Positions 1 to 13,300 of a stretch of DNA of 64,000 bases are shown here, piece by piece. The stretch lies in NCBI GenBank assembly GCA_964017185.1, contig OZ024883.1, positions 1,178,001 to 1,242,000 of the forward strand, in the 5' to 3' direction. Positions within the stretch are counted from its first letter, which is position 1, and every line of letters begins with the position of its first letter. Made by a program: the position numbers and the translations under genes. Source of the stretch: Rugalucina vietnamica. Taxonomy: Eukaryota > Mollusca > Bivalvia > Lucinida > Lucinidae. A model generated the notes under the pieces. It was not told the origin of the DNA and ran no database searches. It saw only the letters and a list, made by a program, of their open reading frames with translations.

Positions 1-489
1 ACAGTGAAAATATAGATGTAATAAAGCACTTATTGAGTTTTTGCACCAAAATTATTTGTGGTCATTGCTGAAAAATTCAACACAAAAATGGGTTAAGAGC
101 ACTTATTGAGTTTTTGCACCAAAAAGATTTTGATGTCATTTTCCAATAAGTGCATATTTTCCATAATTTCTCTTTTATTACTAAATAAAAAATTTGAAGC
201 TTTTCCTCATTAGAAATCTAACATAAAACAAATTGAAAAAGATTTACCTAAATTATATGCAAGAAGAGGAAAAAAAGATAAACAGTTTTTTGCTTCTCCT
301 GGAAAGTTAGCAAAATGGAGTTATTGACTTATTGCGCTAAGGTGACGCATTTTTCTTTAATGAGACACGTACGAACGCGTTAGTCTAAATAAACATACGA
401 AATCGATCCTTATTGCAACATTACATGGCCTCTAATACCTCTTCTGAATACACCTGTTAACCACCAAGGTTCCCTGTGATGTCGCAACT
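1..489. other. AT-rich non-coding stretch with a 27-bp direct repeat
   Basis: No gene is seen. An identical 27-bp segment beginning AGCACTTATTGAG occurs at 25-51 and 98-124, which is 73 bp apart. It may be the edge of a repeat continuing left of the window. Confidence 0.6.
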
Positions 490-1013
490 GTTAGAATCGA
501 AGCTAGAAGGTACGAAAACAAACCATTAGAAAAACGCGTAAAGTAGTTCCCTTTGGCGATGAATCGAAGCTAGAAGGTACTAAAACAAACCATTAGAAAA
601 ACGCGTTAAATATTTTCGTTTGGCGATGAATCGAAGCTAGAAGATACGAAAACATACCATTAGAAAATACACCAAGTAGTTCCCTTGGGCGATGAATCGT
701 AGCTAAAAGATACGAAAACAAACCATTAGAAAATCGCGTCAAGTATTTCCCTTTGGCGATGAATCGAAGCTAGAAGATACGAAAAACAAACCATTAGAAA
801 ACGCTTTTAGTATTTCCATTTGGCGATGAATCGAAGCTACGAAACTAAACAATTAGAAAACGCGTAAAGTATTTACCTTTGGCGATGAATCGAAGCTAGA
901 AGATACGACAACAAACTATTAGAAAAACGCGTTAAGTATTTCCCTTTGGCGATGAATCGAAGCTAGAAGATACGAAAATAAACAATTAGAAAACGCGTTA
1001 AGTATGTTTCTTT
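490..1013. repeat. Tandem repeat, ~67-bp unit, about 8 copies
   Basis: The unit contains GATGAATCGAAGCTAGAAG, then GATACGAAAACAAACCATTAG, then an ACGCGT-containing segment and a CCCTTTGGC end. It recurs about every 67 bp with a few substitutions and one shortened unit near 830. This is a minisatellite-like array with no coding potential. Confidence 0.9.
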
Positions 1014-1685
1014 GGTTAAACTCACTGTTTAACTACGACCAACTAGATGATTGCATAAAAACGGAGCGCAAAATATTGATTTAAATGTACCTTAAATGAG
1101 AACATCAACTATATGCACATACAGACCCCGTATTCTGTCGGCACAGTATATTAAAACACTGCTTGAAGTCATGATCGCCGATTCCAATTGGCATCTGTCA
1201 ACCATTCGAGATTAAAAATAAATGGATGCAGTGATTTCATGGCGCTATCCTCATGCAACAGTTTTATTCGCGTTTATTTTGGTATCATAACAAAAATTGA
1301 CGTCGTGCTTACATATATGCAGGTCGCTAACTGAGAAGATAACGCGTATGTTGAACAATAGTACATATTTTGCAGTGATACGAGCATGGAAAAACGCGTT
1401 GCCGTGGTATGTAAACTACATTAACCTTATTCATTTTTACTGATTAATTTCATTAAAGGTTACATGTATTTTACTTATGAATAAAAACAGTGCGTTGTTT
1501 GTAATTAATGAAGTTATCTACTTGATGCATATCACAATATGTCTTAGTTACCTTTGATATAAAAAAGTAAACACACACGGAATGACCGTAAAAGCAGTGT
1601 AAAATTCTCACCCCAAACGGTAAAGATGTTGGAACCAATGAAATAAGCAGTACGTATATTGAATTGACGTGTATTCATGTTTCAG

Positions 1686-2530
1686 GTTGCAGGTGCAAAC
1701 AAAGGTGTTGGGTTCGGTTGCGTCAGAGGGTTGTGTAAACAATTTGACGGTGATGTCTATCTAACGGCTCGGAATGAGAAACTGGGACAAGAAGCGGTAA
1801 AGATACTGAATGGAGAAGGTCTTTATCCTAAGTTCCACCAACTAGATTTATGCGATAAAGCCAGCATAGAAACGTTCAAGGATTATCTGCAGCGCACGTA
1901 TGGAGGAATTGACATTTTAGTTAATAATGCTGGTTTAGCGTTTACATGTAATGCAACGGAACCATTTTCTGAGCAAGCTGAAGTGACAGTTAGGACCAAT
2001 TTCTGGGGGACTTTAGATGTTTGTAAATGTTTATTTCCATTATTGAGACCACACGCCAGAGTAATCAACGTGTCTAGCAGGTTTAGCCATAAAGCGGCGA
2101 AGAATTGTAGTGATGAGCTAAAAGTCAAGTTTTCCTCGACAAATATGAGTATAACAGAGGTTGAACAGCTAATGACGGACTTTGTGAATGCAGCAAAATG
2201 CGGTGACCATAAAGAAAAGGGTTGGGTAGAGTCTGCTTATAGCGTCTCCGAAATCGGGGTGAATCTGATCACGTTTGCACAACAACGAGAGTTTAATAGA
2301 GATTCAAGACAGGTTATTATAGTAACGCCTGTTGCCCTGGAAATGTGGATACAGACATGTCATCACATACAGGATTGAAAACAGTAGATGAAGTTGCTGA
2401 CACGCCGGTATACCTAGCGCTGATTCCTTCAGACGCAGCAGGTCCGAAGGGTGCATTCATTGCTGAGGGGGAAGAAGTACCATTCAAGGCACATGATTAT
2501 GAATATCCATTCCAGTGGTCAAGAAACTAG
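1686..2530 (+). pseudogene. Carbonyl reductase 1-like short-chain dehydrogenase/reductase, 5'-incomplete and frameshifted
   Basis: The reading matches NADPH carbonyl reductases (CBR1-like SDR) almost to full length. It has the nucleotide-binding turn GANKGVG (1692-1712), the NNAG motif, VINVSS with the catalytic Ser, and the C-terminal NACCPG...DTDMSS...ADTPVYLAL block. Coding begins at an acceptor-like TTTCAG before GTTGCAGGT, so only a short N-terminal exon is missing and none was found upstream. Two defects are visible. Near 2322-2326 one base is missing: the upstream frame reads VTPVALEM where the +1 frame reads NACCPGNVDTDM. The catalytic YxxxK motif reads YSVSE, so the active-site Lys is replaced by Glu. 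The body has no introns. It is probably a decayed or processed copy; an assembly indel could explain the frameshift but not the Lys change. Confidence 0.8.
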
Positions 2531-3967
2531 AGACATTTAGATGAAAAACACCATCATAAGAATTTGAAGTATGCGATTTTACAAAAGATAAATGGTAACG
2601 CTAATCGCTATAACTCAGAACAAGTTTACGTGAACCAACGCAAAGAAGGTCAACCAGTACCTGATGGGCGACAGGAGCGCCTTATGCATCGTTTTTCATA
2701 GACTATTCATAGATTGGCTGCTTGGATGTGAAATCAGAACATCCTATCGTTTTAAAATTCTCCAGCAATTCTCTATATTGTGGTTTTATATTTATTTTAA
2801 CGTACAAGTAACGAGTACATGTATGTGATACTATATCAACTTGAATCTTTTTCTGATTGCGCCTTTTCCTGATCGTTGCCTACTTGTACCTTTATATATC
2901 AATTTGAGGGTTCATTAAGCTATTAAGCACATACAGATTTCATATATACGAAGGTTATCAAACCTTTCTATGCACAAAAAAGCTAAATAAAAATTGTATG
3001 TATCTTACAAGCACGCTATTACGGTAATTGCATGTAATAGCATGTCAGGGCTTTGATTAATTACCGAAAGAGTTTGACAATTGCGACCATCAATTTCTAG
3101 CTGATCTTTTAACCTGTTCGGCAATAGTATTGCTGATTTCAATATGAGATCCTGGCCTGGACAAAATTGGTTACTGTTTTCATAACAATCCGAAAATTTC
3201 CGAATCAATTAAGGTTCAAAAGTAAGAATCAGTATGCGATGGGGTACAGACTAGTTGCCGACGCTGATCGTTAGGGTTACATTAAATTGAAAGAAAACCT
3301 ATAGTATAATTTAGTATCAACGACCGTCTTAAACATTTTACCTCCGACCGCAAGTCACATTTTAACGCGGTACGTTATGCCCCGGCTTAATCACGATCCC
3401 TCTCTCATAACACATTGTCATAACGATGAAAGGAAAAGCATCTTGATCAAGATTAAAGCGTTCATATTTCAACAAATAGAATGATACTGGGTCCCAATTA
3501 CTACAGAATTGAGACGTTATTGTATCGATTTTTCAATAGCGCAAGCGGTATCGCGATAACCGCCGCCAAAATGTGACAAAAAGGAACAAAATAGGCGAAA
3601 ATAGGAAAACGTGATTGATGATGCCGCGATGATAATTCTGTAATAAGATAAATCAAAGAGTAATTCTTAGGGAAAACAGCTAATATTCCGTAGCCCCTGA
3701 TTTTAATTAATTTCTATATCTACAAATTGGAATGTTTACAATAGGAAAGATGATTTACAGTTAGGCTACAAATGAAAATATTTCGGCTCGAAATGAATAC
3801 AGTTCGGCAGCAAATTAGTCTGTAGTTCAGAGATGTATGTTTCTAAAGCAATCCGCATGATATTAATTTAACTGTCAAACTGAATTCCAGTCTCATAAAA
3901 GCACAAAAATTCGTAGCACTAAGAATCAAAATAGTTTCAACGTTAATATAAATTAAAATAATAGTTA
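2531..3967. other. Non-coding stretch
   Basis: No supported gene. Short ORFs on either strand lack family resemblance. The only recognisable item is a REP-A fragment at 2843-2894. Confidence 0.5.
2843..2894 (-). repeat. REP-A fragment
   Basis: Contains CTGATTGCGCCTTTTCCTGA followed by TTGCCTACTTGTACC, the reverse complement of the 5' end of the REP-A family. Fuller copies are at 15.8, 17.1, 26.6, 28.3 and 34.6 kb. Confidence 0.7.
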
Positions 3968-4190
3968 GATCCTCTGGAAGCAGTAAAACATTCAAAGCGA
4001 GAAGATGGGCCATATTGTACAATTTCGGGTAATGAACCTTCATCAGTGACCCTTTTCTTAACTGGCAGCGAAAACCAGACATTTCAACTGCAATTTTGAG
4101 AATTTACATTTGTGTAGTCAAAATCAAAGACTTATATTCCCAAAGGGGCAAATAACCAAAATACTGTTAAGAAGATGATAAAGTTAACTG
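3968..4190. repeat. REP-B interspersed repeat copy
   Basis: Similar along its length to 12524-12760: CTGGAAGCAGT, then GGCCATATTG, then GGGTAATGAACC, CATCAGTGA and AAATCAAAGAC. Inverted related pieces lie at 62360-62480. The class is unknown. Confidence 0.6.
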
Positions 4191-4237
4191 TCATTTCGAG
4201 GTAACGATGTTTTTACAGATTTTACTCTATAAAAAAG

Positions 4238-4660
4238 GTACAGCAATGGGGCCCCAAAATTCAAACTACGTGCGATGTATTAGAAAAATGTAGAGCAATT
4301 GTCTCTCAAGTTGTCCAAATCTACGTACGATAGTTTAGACAAAGGGTACAGCAATGGGCACCAAAATTGTCTCAATCTACGCGCGATAATGCAAAGGAAG
4401 CGTAGAGCAATGGTCATTCAAACTGTCACAACCTACGTACGATTACTTAGACAAAAGGGTACAGCAATGGGCACCACAAAGGCCCTAACCTACCCGTGAT
4501 GATTTATGCAAAGGAAATGTAGAGCACTATGCACCAAAAGTGCCCGAATGGGCACCAAATTATACCAACCTACGCGCGATTGTTTAGTCTAAGAAGAGCA
4601 ATGGGCACCATTATTACACAACATATACGGACGATGGTCTAGCATATGTAAAGATGTTGT
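4238..4660. repeat. Degenerate tandem repeat, ~55-60-bp unit
   Basis: The recurring blocks are GTACAGCAATGGGCACCAAAA, CTACGTACGAT or CTACGCGCGAT, and TTTAGACAAA. About 7-8 diverged units are present. The array yields a spurious ORF. Confidence 0.75.
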
Positions 4661-4768
4661 GATGGGAACAGATTTCACGCCAAACTAAGAGACTTACTAA
4701 TTTTAATACTAACAAAATTCAGGATTTTATTATTCTTGAGTTTACCGGAAAAGCCTGAGCAAAAATGG

Positions 4769-4900
4769 GAAGGTACAAGTAGACTATGACCAGGAAAAGG
4801 CGCGATCAGAAAGAAATTCCTACTCCAAAAACTGAGGTGGGGAAAAACAAAATTGACAATTAGGTACTTATACTTAGAAAACATATAGTATGCCGAGAAA
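4769..4900 (+). repeat. REP-A partial copy
   Basis: Starts GGTACAAGTAGACTATGACC and runs through the AGGAAAAGGCGC, TCAGAAAGAAATTCC and GACAATTAGGTACTTATAC blocks. It stops soon after the AGAAAACATAT block. It shows the uninterrupted REP-A sequence at the point where another copy (7567-12300) carries an insertion. Confidence 0.75.
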
Positions 4901-5683
4901 CGATTTTTATATATTTTTTGCAATGTATGCGAACTGTGTTGAGGGCCTACATGTTTCTTGCTTTCACTCCCGTTACAATTGCTATGTGGGACTCCTAATT
5001 CTGAGAGAAGTAAGTGTTCATTCAATATACCGTGTACTCTCTATGCACAATGCCTATTTATTTTTAAACTGCGTGTTTGCTTATTTTAAGTTGATGACAA
5101 TGGCGCCTTATGTTGACATGGCAGTTCTGACTGTAGCCAGTTATGGGCCGTCGTAAGACATAACGTTTTGCAACCTTCTGATTCATTTCATTTTCCTTTA
5201 TTTGATTTAGTGTAAAGTTAACAGACTTAGATTTTAAAGATATCTCAAAATATGGGAATACTAGTTTATATGTTATTACTTTGTGGTAGAGCGGTACTTT
5301 TCGGCGACAGTACTGTTTGTGAAATATAAAAAGAAGGAAACTGAAACAGTCCAATATATGCATTTTTGTACTAAAATATAGGACAATATGTCCCATAATT
5401 TCGATAGTTCTCTCTATTATTTACGTAATGTACAATCGCAACGTAGAAGTCATAACCCAACCCGCGGTTGTGGCAACATGCATGCTTAGAAGTGAGTTGT
5501 AACTAATGCTGGAATTCAATTCGACGGTTATGCTTTTCGATGGAGCTTCTTTCTGAGATGAATCGTGCTAAATGACACATATGTTCGTTTAGCATCTGAC
5601 TTTTTGTCACTTGCTTTAAACACTATTAAAATGTAGCCAAAATATTGTCGCAACTTTGATACTCAAGCTTCCTGTTCTCATCT

Positions 5684-5872
5684 CACCGCTGTGACTGGTG
5701 TGGGTTCGTGCCCCGCTCTGGCCACATGTGAGACAAGCCACGTTTTGATTGCGGGTGTGTCAGGTGGTTTTTCTCGGGGTTCTTCCGTTTTCGCCCCACC
5801 TACTGATTGGCCCGCCTCATATGAGCTGAAATAATCTTGAAAGGGACGTAAAACTGAATTTAAAAAAAAAAT
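5684..5872 (+). mobile_element. tRNA-derived SINE-like copy
   Basis: Contains a B-box-like GTGTGGGTTCG, then CACATGTGAGACAAGCC, a GGTTTTTCTCGGGGTTCTTCC block, CTCATATGAGCTGAAATAAT and a CTTGAAAGGGACGTAAAACTG end before an A-run. The same layout occurs inverted at 38195-38435 and 48820-49010. A SINE is inferred from the pol III box, A-tail and repetition; the tRNA head is incomplete. Confidence 0.65.
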
Positions 5873-7295
5873 CCTGTTCGTAAAAGGCCTGCGATTTAAC
5901 TAATTCCAACTTCAAAAACGTGGCATCTTTTTCAAATCCCTAAAGTCAGCGCTTTCTAGAATTCTTTTATTTACCCACGATAATTAGTTGAAGCGCTTGT
6001 ATTAAGTTCTGTCGCGAATTGTCAGTTGTTTCTTAATATTATTTCATTATTTTGTCTATTGACAGCCAATATTTGACAATTACATCGCTTAACCGTACAA
6101 ACATACAATGAAATACCATCAAATTGCCTCCACTTTCGACGCCAGCACGATTAGATTATGATTCCGGGCAGAAAAGAAATTAACAAGAGCGCTTGATCAA
6201 CTTAATCAAAGAAATGCTTTCTTTTGGGTTAAGGAAAACCGTAATATAATTGTAGAGTCCTTCAATTCGCTCTCAAGACTTAATTGCATTAATTTGTCAA
6301 ATCTTCATCACGTCAGTATTGGATTAGATCAAATGATCAAATTTAGGGAATTCCCATTGACGTGTTGAGTGATAGAGATTTTTTCTAAGCCTTTGCGTTA
6401 GAACTTGACATATCCCCGGGGAAGGATAGCATGTGCAGTGACGGCGCGTGCAATGACGTTTAAGTCCTTAAATACGAGCGACGCCACGTGCTGTCAAGTT
6501 TTATCAATACATATCAAATACGAATACATTGCATTAGATCAACGATTTCCCCGTGCATGCTACTTTTAAAACTACAGAATTTGCAAACTAGTTATAGGAT
6601 CGTGAAATGTTAAAAGTTTGAAAAGAAAAACACAAGGAAATAAAGAAACTCTGCAGAATCATAAGAAAATATGTATAATGGTAAGAAAACGATTTATATA
6701 TTTATATAGATTGACGCAATTAGAACAAGATCTCGTGAAAGTTACCACGTGCCTCCATGGAACAGATACTAGCAGGAAGATGATATCAAAGATAAATCAA
6801 ACGTTGATAACTAAGAACAATGCGACAATAAATAACGGTAAGGCTATTCAATAAGTACAATAAATACAATAAGTATAGGTAAAATAATTTGACCGTGTCG
6901 CTTGATACCACGCTATACATATCCATGCGAAGATTTCATGATGAGAAATAGATGTTAGTATTTGACTGCGTATTGCCCCGCAACACTAACGGTTTATGAC
7001 TATCACATACTCAAGTGTCTGAATTACGGTAACTGCTCTACCTAATAATAATATGCGCTCGATCCAGTCACGTGACTCCAAGCGGCACGGTCGAAATATT
7101 TTGCCTATAGTAAATACAAAGCCGGACGAGAGAAGATTATTTTGCTTACTTTACCTGTTTAATTACATGCACAGTAAAAAGCACAAACAAACAGAATTTA
7201 ATAGGACAAAAGGGATATAAAGTACATGTATATAACAGCAAAACAAGCATTAGCACTTAGCAACTCAGTGGGTCAAAGAGAAAGTAGTACCTCAC
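5873..7295. other. Non-coding stretch 3' of homeobox exon 3
   Basis: This is downstream on the minus strand of SHOX-like exon 3 and should be intron. No C-terminal or OAR-domain exon could be recognised on the minus strand. No repeat stands out. Confidence 0.45.
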
Positions 7296-7353
7296 CTTTT
7301 TGCATCTGACTTTCTTGTTTCCTACACTTTGCTCTTCGGTTCTGAAACCATAC
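7296..7353 (-). CDS. SHOX2: SHOX-like exon 3: homeodomain recognition helix
   Basis: Acceptor TTTTAG precedes GTATGGTTTCAGAACCG, and donor GTGAGG follows CAAAAAG. The 58 bp encode [19 protein letters not shown] plus the first base of a Gly codon. This is helix 3 of the homeodomain and the adjacent SHOX-family tail. The exon is too short to appear as an ORF and was recognised from the WFQNRR signature. Confidence 0.93.
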
Positions 7354-10300
7354 CTAAAATAGAATTGAACATTATAACAAAAGAAATGCATATATTACAT
7401 GGCAAAAGTGGTCAAAGTAACCATTGGCTATACGTCTGATTTAGGTAGAACTATTTAAACCCAAATGAACATCAACAATTCGAGATAGGTAGCTACATAG
7501 GTATCGCCCAACAAAAAATAAAAACGCGATCACGTCCCTGGTGTAGTATTAAAATACACTCATTTGAAAAGGTACAAGTAGGTAATGATTAGGAAAAGGC
7601 GCAGTCAGAGAGACATTCCCACTCCAAACCTCGAGGTGGGAAAAACTAAACTGACAATTAGGTACTAATTGGTCCATGAGCTATTTAAGATGTCGGTACC
7701 ACCTGACCTGAACAGATCCCTCCGCACTTTTTCACAGTTTTGGCATGTATAGAATTAGATAAAATCGGGGGGACCTTTCTAGGTGGTAGCTTTATGGTTA
7801 AAATCTTCGAGTTTATTCTAGTACACCCCCTTCATTTGTCTGTTTCGTTTCTCTTATATCTTAAGTTTTCTTCAATTTTTGGAACAAGATAGTCAGCTTG
7901 TTCATATGTCTTATTATATAACATGGCTATCAATTATTGTCATATCAATCATCTGATACCAATTTTAGCTCTCTAGGACTTTTGGCTGCTGAGATATAAA
8001 CGTTTCTGTTGGTATACCCCCTCTATTTTTCTGTCATTTTTATCTAATATTTTAAGTTCTCATCAATATTCAACACTAAGAAAGCCTGGTTTTTCATAAA
8101 TCTTATCTTATGATAATAGAGCAATACCATAGCAATCATTTGATATCAATTTCGGCTTTCGATAACTTTTGGTTGCCGAGTTATAAAGATTTTTGGGGGT
8201 ATAGCCCCTCCACTTTTTTCTGTGATTTTTCTCTAATATTTATAGTTCTTATCAATATTCGAAAAAAAAGTATGTCAGGTTGTTTATGTGTCTTACCACG
8301 TGATTTTAGAACAAGTTAGCAATTATTTGATACCAATTTCAGCTTTCTAGAGCTGTTTGTCATTGAGATAGTAGCAGTTTTATTGGTATACCCCCTTCGT
8401 TTGCAAGTGATTTTTCTCTTATATCTTAAGTTCTTTTAAATATTTGAGAAACAAGAAAGTCAGCTTGTTTATATACTTGTTGCATGGTTATAGAATATTG
8501 TCATAGCAATCATTTATAGCAATGTCAGCTCTGTAGAGCCTTTGGTAATTGAGATATCAGCAGTTTTATTGATATACCCCCTTCTTTGCCAGTAATTTAT
8601 CTCCTATATCTTAAGTTTTCTCAAATATTTGAGCAGCAAAAAAGTCAGCTTGCTATATACCTTTTACAGGGTCATAAAATATTGTCATATCAATTATTTG
8701 ATACCAATATCAGCTCTCTAGGACTTTTGGTTGTTGAGATATATATGTTTCCTTTGGTATACCCCCCTATATTTTTCTGTGATTTTTTATCTAATATTTT
8801 AAGTTTTCATCAACATTCAAACACTAAGAAAGTCTATTTTTCATAAATCTTATATCTTATGATTATAGAACATTACCATAGCAATCATTTGATACCAATT
8901 TAAGCTCTCTATATTTTTGGTTGCTGACGTATTAAGTTTTTTGGTGGTACACCCCCTCAATTTTTCTGTGATTTTTCACTTATATCTAAAGTTTTTATCA
9001 ATATTCAAAAAAAGTAAGTCAGATTGTTTAAGTGACTTACCAAATGGTTTTAAAGCGTTATTTTAGCAATCATTCGATACCAATTTCAGCTTTCTAGTGC
9101 TTTTTGTCGATGAGATATTAGCAGTTTTATTGGTATACCCCCTTCGTTTGCAAGTGATTTTTCTCTCATATCTTAAGTTCTTTTAAATATTTGAACAACA
9201 AGAAAGTCAGTTTGTTTATATACTTGTTACATGGTTATAGAATATTGTCAACGCAATAATATTATAGCATTTTCAGTCTCTAGAACTTTTGGTTATTGAG
9301 ATATATAGGTTTCCGTTGGTATAGCCCCTATATTTTTCTGAGATTTTTTTTATCTAATATTTAAAGTTCTCATCACTATTTCATCAATGCGAAAGTCAAA
9401 TTATTTATGTTTTTATCACATGATTAAGGAAAGTTATTCTAGCAATCATTTGATACCAATTTAAGCTCTCTAGATCTTTGGTTACTGCTATTTTAGCAGT
9501 TTTCTTGGTATACCCCCTTCGTTTGCCAATGTTTTTTCTCATATAGCTTAAGTTCTCTTAAATATTCGAGAAAGAAAAAAACCCTTTATATGATTATAGA
9601 ATATTGTCATAGCAATCATTTGATACCAATTTCAGCTGTCTATGACTTTTGGTTGCTGAGAAATATACGTTTCCGTTGGCATATTCCCTATATTTTTCTG
9701 AGATTTTTATCTAATATTTAAAGTTTTCATCTATATTCCAACAATGAGAAAGTCAAATTATTTATGTTCTTTATCTTATGTTTATAGAACATTATTCTTG
9801 CAATCATTTGATACCAATTTTAGCTCTCTAGATCTTTTGGTCACTGATATATCAGCAGTTTTATTGGTATACCCCCTTCGTTTGCAAATGTTTTTTCTTC
9901 TATAGCTTAAGTTCTCTTAAATATTAGAGAAACAAGAAAGACATTTTATTTATATACCCTTTACATGGTTATAGAATATTATCATAGCAATCATTTGATA
10001 CCAATTTCAGCTGTCTAGGACTTTTGGTTGCTGAGATATATACGTTTCCGTTGGCATACCCCTATATTTTTCTGAGATTTTTATCTAATATTTAAAGTTC
10101 TCATCTATATTCCAACAATGAGAAAGTCAAATTAATTATGTTTCTCATCTAATGATTATAGAACATATTTCTAACAATCGTTTGATTCAAATTTTAGCTC
10201 CCTAGAGCTTTTGGTCACTGAGATATCAGCAGTTTTATTTGTATACCCCCTTCGTTTGCCAGTGATTTTTCTCCTATATCTGAAGTTCCCTTAAGTATTT

Positions 10301-13300
10301 GCGCTACAAAAGAGCCAGCTTATTGATATATCTAATTGTATAATTATAAAATATTGTTATAGCAATCATTTGATACCAATTTCTGTTTTTATGACTTTTG
10401 GTTCCTGAGAAATACATGTTTTTGTAGGTATACCCCTCCATTTTCTGTGATTTTTCTCTAATATTTAAAGTTTCCTCAATATTTGAACAGCACTAAAGTC
10501 TGACTATTGATGTATCTTCTTATGTCGTTTTAGAATGTTATCATAGCAATCATTTGTTACAAACTTCAGCTCTCTATGGCTTTTGGCTGCTGAGCTATAA
10601 ACGTTTCTGTAGGTATACCCCTAAATTGGTCTGTGATTTGTCTCTAAAATTGAAAGTTCTCATCAATATTTGAACACCAAGAAGGTCAAAATCATTCTGT
10701 ATTTTTTCACATTAATATAGAACATTATCATAACAATAATTTAATACAAATTTCAAGTCTTTGGAGTTTTTGGTTGCTGAGATATCTGAATTTTTCCCCT
10801 TCGTTTATCTGTTATTTTTCTCTAATATCTGAAGTTCTTTTTTAATATTTGAGCCTTAAGATAGCCAGCTTGTTCATATATCTTATTACATGGTTATAGA
10901 GCATATTGTCATAGCAATCATTTGATACCAATTCAAGCTCTTTAGAGCTTTTGGTTGCTGAGATATAAACAACTGTGCTGGTATTCTCCATTTTCTGTGA
11001 TTTTAGTCTATTTCATGAAGTTTTCATTAATATTCGAACACTAGGAAGTCAGTTTGATTATTATATCTTATTACATTGTTATATAGCATTGCAAAAGCAA
11101 TCATTTGATACCTATTTCTGCTTTCCAGGTCTATCAGTATCCAAGATACATGTGGTAATATAGGTGTACCACCTTACTATCTGCGCTTATTAGGGGTTGT
11201 ATTGAACACTCTGTGATTTTAGGTGACACAAATGGGCATTAAAGTGATCCTCTGACCAAACTAGCACCCTTGAGCATTTGTTCTAAGGGTTCAAATTACA
11301 TCCTATAACCCAAACCAAACCCTTCAAATGGCAATATAATTATTTTCCCTTTGTAAATCCTGATTTTCGTCATTTTCATTAATATTCATGAAAATGCAAA
11401 TGAGATGATTTTCATTTAGGCCCATGGCATCAACAAATTTGTCAAATAGAATAATTGATACAATAACAAGGAGCCACAATGATAGTTTAGGCCTGAAATT
11501 AGTTTTTATGGGATAATTGATTTTTAACATTTTTTTTTTTTTTTTCATTTTAATGTTTTAACGAAAATTCATGAATATGCAAGTAAGATAATTTCCATTA
11601 CTTATCATAGGATAAAAGGGATATGTCTAAGCTTAAGAATGAGACCAAGTTCAATGGTCTAGGATAAAAACAATTGAGATTTTTTTTTCAATTTTCTATG
11701 TGTTTCCCCATTATTGACGCAAAAATTGAATATTTAGAGTAATTTAATAAAACATAGCGTAAAACGCAAACGCCTCGACTTTCAGATGCCAGAAAACAGG
11801 ATTTGATAGCTTTTTCAATGTACTTTTAGAGAATAATAGTGTAAAAATTTCCCTTGGGGAGGAAAGGGGGATATGGATAGCTAGAAGACTATTCCCTACC
11901 GTTTTTTGTGTTAAAATGACGTGTTTTTTTTTTAATTATGGGGTATCGTAAATAACGTGTCGTTTCGACATTAAAGCTACCAGCAATGCAAGTCCCCCCG
12001 ATTTTTTACAAGTCTACAAACATAGTCCTACATGAAAATCATAAGGGGATTTGTTCAGGCCAGGTGGTACCGACCCCCAAAATTTACGGTATTGGCTCAT
12101 GGACCAAATACTTAGAAAACATATTATAAGCCGAGTGAGCAGCTATTTCCCAATAGGTTACCCGAACTTAACTAAAACTATGAAAACGTGCATAAGGTTC
12201 AAACAGCACAAAAATTTGACTCCAAAGCATAAAACAAATAGAACAACAACAGAAGTATCTCCTTGGAACGATCCGTAATATAAAGTTACTGGGGACTTAA
12301 ATCGATTGTACATGTATTAGCTCTGTATGCAGCTAACTAGATCCAGAGCGACTCCGAAAATGGAGAAACCAAATGTCAAATAAGCCATGTAGACGTTGCT
12401 GGGTATCGATTACTCACCAGTAAAAGCGAAATTGCAAGTAATTCACAAAAAGCATAGGAAGATTGAAACTCCTTGCATATCATTGGAAATAAATACAAAT
12501 GAATTAAAAATAAAGTATGAATGCTTGATCCCTTGGAAGCAGTGGACACGTTCAAAGAGAGGTAGTATGGACCATATTGCGCAATATCGGGTACTGAACC
12601 CTCATCAGTGATCTTTTATAAACCGGAGACGACAGCCAGATAAATATACTGCAATTTGAAGAAGAAAAAAGAGATTTACACAAGGTAAGTCTAAATCAAA
12701 GACACATGCCTAAACGGGGTCAAATAACTAGAACAATGTTTTGAAGATGGCTCTAAACGTACAAGTATTAGTACTCTGAATATTCTAACTGATCTCAAAG
12801 GACCGAAAGAAATAATATAATCTGCACTATGGATGGTGTACGGGGAGACTTTTTAAAATCAAAATAAAATCAAAATTTAAACTGAGATCCTTTATGAGCA
12901 GCAAACATGTTAATGAGAATGGGGAGACTTTTTAATAGTCTATTCTAACAACTTTTTTACCGATGTGTACTAACATCCAGCTCTATAGAGATCATTTTCT
13001 CTTATGGAATTTTGACAACGTGCTAATGTTTTTCACACGTAATATAACCATATTTGATATGCAGTTTGTTTTGATTACGGATGAGAGCCTTTCATATCAT
13101 CAGGAAAACATATCCGTGAAATGTATACCCCCTAAAACCCCACTTTTATATAGCAAAACTGGGGTATGCGGGGGTATACCTATTTTTCTTATTTTTGCTC
13201 CAAAACATAGATTGTGGGTACTTGTTAGAACCGCCTCGTCGAGGCGGTTCTAACATGTACCCACAATCTATGTTTTGAGCAAAAATAAGAAAAATGGCAA

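Noticed and set aside
490..1013. CRISPR-like regular repeats
   Set aside because: The ~67-bp units are contiguous tandem copies without unique spacers, in an animal genome.
5064..5156. Plus-strand reading MAPYVDMAVLTVASYG, reminiscent of the SHOX C-terminal VAPYVNMGALRMPF block
   Set aside because: It is on the opposite strand to the homeobox exons, the match is only a few residues, and no acceptor or donor of the right phase flanks it.
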